This document shows positions 13,664-16,361 of a DNA stretch of 16,361 bases, in pieces. The notes beneath the pieces are model-generated. The model was not told the origin of the DNA. It saw nothing but the letters and a program-made list of their open reading frames with translations, and did not search any database. Origin of the DNA: Syntrophomonas sp. UBA5314 (GTDB lineage: Bacteria > Bacillota > Syntrophomonadia > Syntrophomonadales > Syntrophomonadaceae); NCBI GenBank assembly GCA_002410325.1, contig DHRK01000071.1:1-16361 (forward strand). The letters are read 5' to 3'. Position numbers and translations under genes: made by a program. Numbering within the stretch: the stretch's first letter is position 1; each line of letters opens with the position of its first letter.

Positions 13664-13942
13664 ATGACCATACTGAAGGACTTGTTTTACAGTAATATCG
13701 ACTTGAATATCGGAAGTTTTGACAAGGATTCGGAATACGGTAAGGCTATGCAAACCATAGCGGACAATGAAGAAAAGCTGCTTGTTCTCCTCAACGGTAC
13801 GGAAAAAGGCCTGTTTCTTGACTTTACCAATGCACAATCCTCGCTCAACAACGTAACGGCGGAAGAAAATTTTATTCATGGTTTCAGACTCGGCGCGCTC
13901 ATAATGATCGAGGTAATGGGCAGCCCCAAACTCGGAATGTAA
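13664..13942 (+). CDS. DUF6809 family small protein
   Basis: This encodes 92 residues: ILKDLFYSNIDLNIGSF at the start, SEYGKAMQTIADNEEKLLVLLN, FLDFTNAQSSLNNVTAEENFIHGFRLG and a final IMIEVMG. This is the pattern of DUF6809, small helical proteins common near mobile elements of Clostridia; their function is unknown. AAAGGAG lies 10 bases before the ATG. A TTGCACA/TGTGCAA dyad lies upstream (about 13590-13615) and might be an operator. The C-terminal residues SPKLGM run into sequence adjoining the intron remnant, so the last few may not be original. It is probably intact. Confidence 0.75.
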   Translation: MTILKDLFYSNIDLNIGSFDKDSEYGKAMQTIADNEEKLLVLLNGTEKGLFLDFTNAQSSLNNVTAEENFIHGFRLGALIMIEVMGSPKLGM

Positions 13943-13960
13943 AGGCAGTAGAACTGCTAG

Positions 13961-14084
13961 AATATATATTGCTGGCTTAACAGGCGTAGTCAGCGTAAAA
14001 GCTACAAGTGGGGAAGCTTCAACCATGCTTGGGAAGAGGATGCAAATCCCAAAACCGAAATTTTCTATAAACGGCTTTGCATAA
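13961..14084 (+). pseudogene. Group II intron reverse transcriptase/maturase, C-terminal remnant
   Basis: After a TAG, the frame at 13961 reads YCWLNRRSQRKSYKWGSFN, the characteristic near-terminal motif of group II intron-encoded proteins. About eight codons later the homology switches frame to MQIPKPKFSI, the usual closing motif, ending at TAA 14082-14084. A one-base shift near 14034-14040 explains this. Only about 40 of the normal 400-600 residues remain, and no intron RNA domains V/VI were recognised nearby. It marks a past retroelement insertion. Confidence 0.72.
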
Positions 14085-14138
14085 AATTTACTGCGAGGAA
14101 CTGTGTGCGGAAGGCCTCTGTTTACTCGACTTTCCGGC

Positions 14139-14410
14139 TTAAAAACTACCAACATCCTTATTTCGGCTATCCTGTTTCCAAATGGCCGGATAAATGAACT
14201 GATGAGGGCTATCGCCGAAAAGCACAAGTTAATCTTGTCCTCATTTGTTATTGAAGAACTCATTGGTGTCGTCGAAAAGAAATTTGCAGGAAAAAAAGAG
14301 GCCGCAGACCGTTTTTAAGCAAGTTCCCTTACGAAATGGTCTATACCCCGAAGGAAATGAAGCAGGGCTTATTTCAAATTCGGGATGGGGGTGGTGTCAG
14401 CCCTTTTTGA
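14139..14410 (+). pseudogene. PIN-domain (VapC-like, COG1569) toxin remnant
   Basis: NILISAILFPNGR, then LILSSFVIEELIGVVEKKF match the first half of COG1569-type PIN proteins. At a T-run (14312-14316) one base is missing. In the next frame the match continues with LSKFPYEMVYTPKEM and FQIRD, then ends at TGA 14408-14410. The normal follow-on (DYPVLYTAIIEDVDIFITGD) is absent. The catalytic aspartate expected before TN (DTN) reads KTTN, so the metal site is lost. No antitoxin gene is next to it. It is clearly non-functional. The bases from 14411 to 14555 show nothing I can name. Confidence 0.75.
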
Positions 14411-14555
14411 ATGCGGCATGGCCGCCCCAATATTGGCAGCATCGGACATACTCCCATCATGGAATATTTTGCATCACTCTTATACGCTACGCAGTGATCA
14501 AGGTGTTCTTCGCAAAAAGAGGAACATAAAATCCTCGCCTTTTTTCCAAAAATTA

Positions 14556-14564
14556 TGGTATAAC
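14556..14564 (+). promoter_or_regulatory. Possible extended -10 promoter of the MNT/HEPN pair
   Basis: TGGTATAAC lies 71 bases before the MNT start, with no good -35 box. It is the only promoter-like sequence in the gap. Confidence 0.5.
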
Positions 14565-14634
14565 AAGTATATCTAAGCTAGGTGGTAATACTGAATCTAA
14601 TGGGATATGCTAAAAAATAGACGGAGGTGCCGAT

Positions 14635-14958
14635 ATGGAAAAACGAATACAGGATGAGTTGAACATCCTTAAAGATATCATAGTGGAGACCGTTCCTGTG
14701 GAGCAAATATTCCTGTTCGGCTCCTATGCTAACGGTACACCGCATGTTGATTCAGACTTGGATCTTTTTGTAGTAATGCCGGAGAATGCAGACATTCGAG
14801 AAATTGACGCAATGAGACTGATTCACAAAGCAATTCGGGATAAAAAGACAATGCCAGTGGATGTGATTGTCAGCAAAAAAGATAAGTTTAATCAGCGTAA
14901 ATCAACCCCCACCATTGAGCGGCAAATAGCTCAAGAGGGGGTGGTGCTATATGGATAG
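14635..14958 (+). CDS. MNT-type nucleotidyltransferase (antitoxin of MNT/HEPN pair)
   Basis: This encodes 107 residues. It is a minimal nucleotidyltransferase: FLFGSYANG with GS at 29-30, then DSDLDLFVV giving D41 and D43 (GSX10DXD), and a third acidic site in VDVIV. In characterised pairs the MNT partner modifies or restrains the HEPN toxin. GGAGG lies 7 bases before the ATG at 14635. It overlaps the HEPN gene by 8 bases, so both are made together. Key catalytic residues are present, so it is probably active. It resembles HI0073-type proteins. Confidence 0.9.
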   Translation: MEKRIQDELNILKDIIVETVPVEQIFLFGSYANGTPHVDSDLDLFVVMPENADIREIDAMRLIHKAIRDKKTMPVDVIVSKKDKFNQRKSTPTIERQIAQEGVVLYG

Positions 14959-15376
14959 CCGGACACGTGCACAAGAGTGGCAAAGACTTGCGGAAATGGA
15001 TTTAAGCAGTGCAGGGTATTTGCTCAATATGAATCCTGTTCCTATAGAAATTATCTGCTATCTCTCCCAGCAATCGGCTGAGAAATATCTTAAGGGGTAT
15101 CTTGTTCTGTACGATATAAATCCACCAAAGATACATGATTTGAATGAATTGTGCAAACTCTGCTCAAATTTGTCCGATACCTTTAAAGATATAGCCGACC
15201 AATGCTCCGACCTGACAGCCTATGGTGTTCAGCCAAGGTATCCGATGGAGCTAATGCTGGAGGAACAGGATATGAGGCAGGCGCTGAACAGCGCAAAAGC
15301 GATTAGAGATTTTGTTCTAGTCCTGGCGCCGGAGATGGCGCCTGAAGAGCTGGGGCAGAACGAACCGCAATCGTAG
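14951..15376 (+). CDS. HEPN-domain protein (toxin of MNT/HEPN pair)
   Basis: This encodes 141 residues, all-helical. The HEPN core runs from AQEWQRLAEMDLSSAGYLL through YLSQQSAEKYLKGYLVL to PPKIHDLNELCKLC, typical of the COG1895/HI0074 group. The C-terminal 15 residues are acidic and Pro-rich. The RX4-6H RNase motif of HepT toxins is not visible: the conserved histidine is preceded by KI rather than a suitably placed arginine. It might therefore not be an RNase. The start overlaps the MNT stop by 8 bases. The function as a toxin is inferred from context. Confidence 0.88.
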   Translation: MDSRTRAQEWQRLAEMDLSSAGYLLNMNPVPIEIICYLSQQSAEKYLKGYLVLYDINPPKIHDLNELCKLCSNLSDTFKDIADQCSDLTAYGVQPRYPMELMLEEQDMRQALNSAKAIRDFVLVLAPEMAPEELGQNEPQS

Positions 15377-15474
15377 AACAGTCCTTCATTATAATCATTG
15401 ATTGGAGATTCAGAAGAGGATTTAATAAATTTGTTTTTGAGAATAGTTTTTTCCAAGCCACAAATAGCCTGCAT

Positions 15475-15506
15475 CTAAATTGGACACACATTACATTTAA
15501 AAAGGC
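15475..15506 (+). repeat. Degenerate 32-bp direct repeat, right copy
   Basis: This is the partner of 12769-12800 (27 of 32 identical). It lies 98 bases after the HEPN stop and just before a terminator. It may be an element end or a recombination scar. Confidence 0.5.
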
Positions 15507-15513
15507 AAAATAA

Positions 15514-15550
15514 AGGGCTTCCTTGAAAGACAGGAAGCCTTATTATATTT
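15514..15550 (+). terminator. Terminator after the MNT/HEPN operon
   Basis: AGGGCTTCCT (15514-15523), an 8-base loop and AGGAAGCCTT (15532-15541) form a 10-bp stem with one G-U pair, followed by T-rich ATTATATTT. An A-rich run on the left could make it work weakly in the other direction too. Confidence 0.8.
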
Positions 15551-15785
15551 CTGCCGTTCGCTTTTGCTGCAACCAGCATTTTTATTAATTCTAAATATAT
15601 TGTTATATCGGCAGAACAGGCCAATAAGAATGATTGCATTTGCTTTTTCGGTAACTATCAGTTACACTGTCTCTAGTCTAATAACTTGCGGATAAAGCTG
15701 ACCTTCTCGATTGCTTCAAGTTGGGGGAGTAATAGTTGACAGAATATTCCCTTGATATTGGCAAAAATACTAGGAGGTCGTTTTT
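15551..15785. other. Non-coding gap
   Basis: No gene or RNA is seen. A TTGACA lies at 15736-15741, but no -10 box is well placed after it. It may still carry the promoter of the zinc-ribbon gene. Confidence 0.4.
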
Positions 15786-16100
15786 ATGTTTTCTGACAAA
15801 ATCTTAACTTGTAAAGATTGTGGAAGTGGTTTTGCTTTCACTGCTTCAGAACAGGAGTTCTATGCAGAGAAAGGCTTTACCAATGAGCCCGGTCGTTGCC
15901 CGGAATGCCGTTCTGCACGTAGGGCACAATCAAGAGAGAACCGTGGCGGGGGAAGTTACGGTCAATCTAGTCGTCAGATGTATTTAGCCGTTTGCGCTAC
16001 TTGTGGAAAAGAAGCAAGTGTACCTTTTCAGCCTAGTGCTGATAAACCGGTCTATTGTAGAGACTGCTACAAGCCCCAACAAAGAAGAAACAGTTGGTAG
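15786..16100 (+). CDS. Zinc-ribbon protein with zf-trcl and CxxC-x17-CxxC domains
   Basis: This encodes 104 residues with two cysteine knuckle pairs. The N-terminal ribbon is LTCKDCGSGFAFTASEQEF, then GRCPECR (about 8-42). A flexible Arg/Gly/Ser linker follows. The C-terminal ribbon is VCATCG, exactly 17 residues, then CRDC. Each ribbon should bind one zinc ion. Proteins of this make-up are common in Firmicutes and some other bacteria; their role is unknown, with nucleic-acid or protein contact likely. AGGAGG lies 8 bases before the ATG. A small gene follows after 17 bp. Confidence 0.9.
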   Translation: MFSDKILTCKDCGSGFAFTASEQEFYAEKGFTNEPGRCPECRSARRAQSRENRGGGSYGQSSRQMYLAVCATCGKEASVPFQPSADKPVYCRDCYKPQQRRNSW

Positions 16101-16117
16101 AGAAGGAAGTGTCATAA

Positions 16118-16288
16118 TTGCACGTAATCGTTAATTGGGGTGGCCGGGTGAAATACGACTTGGATAGAATTTATAGCTTGGCCCAGATGCTGAAAAAAAG
16201 CGGCTGCGAGATTAGTTTCATAGAGAAGGACCCCAATCGTAGTTGTTGGCTGACGGAGCGTTTAGGCCCTAATGTAGTTCAGAGATGA
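16118..16288 (+). CDS. Small protein of 56 residues, unknown
   Basis: This encodes 56 residues, soluble, starting HVIVNWGGRVKYDLDRIYSL after a TTG start, then LKKSGCEISFIEKDPN and a Trp-containing basic end. AAGGAAG lies 8 bases before the TTG at 16118. A shorter alternative starts at GTG 16148. It follows the zinc-ribbon gene by 17 bp on the same strand, so co-transcription is likely. No family is recognised. Confidence 0.5.
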   Translation: MHVIVNWGGRVKYDLDRIYSLAQMLKKSGCEISFIEKDPNRSCWLTERLGPNVVQR

Positions 16289-16328
16289 GCACTATTAGGT
16301 AAATATGATGGTTGTATAAGAGGTGGTA

Positions 16329-16361
16329 TTGAAAAAACAGGGCGTGTCGCAAAACGTTAAT
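16329..16361 (+). CDS. Possible start of a further gene (cut by window end)
   Basis: GAGGTGG precedes a TTG codon by 2-3 bases, and the frame reads KKQGVSQNVN to the window end. Spacing is tight and there is too little sequence to judge. Confidence 0.2.
   Translation, partial: MKKQGVSQNVN

Noticed and set aside
13640..14263. A 207-codon open frame on the minus strand
   Set aside because: It runs opposite the DUF6809 gene, the intron remnant and the PIN remnant, all of which have family motifs; it has no good ribosome site and mixed composition.
14385..14576. Frame containing VVSALFECGMAAPILAAS after the PIN remnant
   Set aside because: There is no ribosome site or recognised family, and it overlaps debris; it is likely chance or a remnant too short to name.
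15736..15741. Perfect TTGACA upstream of the zinc-ribbon gene
   Set aside because: No -10 hexamer stands 16-18 bases downstream, so I did not call a promoter.
1..16361. CRISPR array, riboswitch or T-box
   Set aside because: No regularly spaced identical repeats are present, and no T-box or known amino-acid riboswitch core was recognised ahead of the liv genes.

Overview
The window looks like a chromosomal segment from an anaerobic Firmicute of the class Clostridia. The support is strong AGGAGG-type ribosome binding sites, frequent TTG and GTG starts, DUF3892 and DUF6809 genes, and a lipoprotein-type amino-acid binding protein. A Peptococcaceae or Desulfotomaculum-like host is my guess, inferred from gene style only.

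Left part (1-9215), ordinary and GC-richer. It opens with a 139-bp imperfect inverted repeat. Two small DUF3892 genes (210-440 and 816-1052, minus) flank a 73-residue two-helix membrane protein (plus). A branched-chain amino acid (LivKHMGF-type) ABC transporter follows, split in two. livF and an AcuB-like CBS-CBS-ACT gene run on the minus strand. livK-livH-livM-livG and an EamA-type exporter run on the plus strand. The two transcription units share a 292-bp divergent control region full of GCAAA/TTTGC palindromes. Amino acid import, a probable nucleotide/amino-acid sensing protein and a possible metabolite exporter are thus grouped. After these come a protein with a class III nucleotide-cyclase-like fold, a convergent YgbA-family (nitrosative-stress) gene, two overlapping micro-ORFs behind an extended -10 promoter, and a tRNA-Pro(GGG) with its own promoter and terminator.

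Right part (9216-15550), accessory and visibly AT-richer, starting just after the tRNA. It has a 152-bp MITE-like inverted repeat, then a three-gene minus-strand operon: a RelE/HigB-like toxin, an XRE antitoxin with a coiled-coil tail, and an unknown helical protein. A 15-bp palindrome covers the operon's promoter. Next is a block of gene remnants: the C-terminus of an L-2-amino-thiazoline-4-carboxylate hydrolase, the C-terminus of JetA, a few codons that may be JetB, the N-terminus of JetC (all Wadjet/MksBEF-type plasmid defence), and the tail of an unknown helical-repeat-like protein. A ribbon-helix-helix gene and a DUF6809 gene follow, then debris of a group II intron reverse transcriptase and of a PIN-domain toxin, and then an intact MNT/HEPN toxin-antitoxin pair. 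A degenerate 32-bp direct repeat (12769-12800 and 15475-15506) brackets much of this.

The right end (15551-16361) has a two-zinc-ribbon protein, a co-directional 56-residue unknown protein and possibly the first codons of another gene. I see no complete undescribed system. The best leads are the three-gene toxin-antitoxin-like operon, the palindrome cluster controlling the split liv locus, and the micro-ORF pair.
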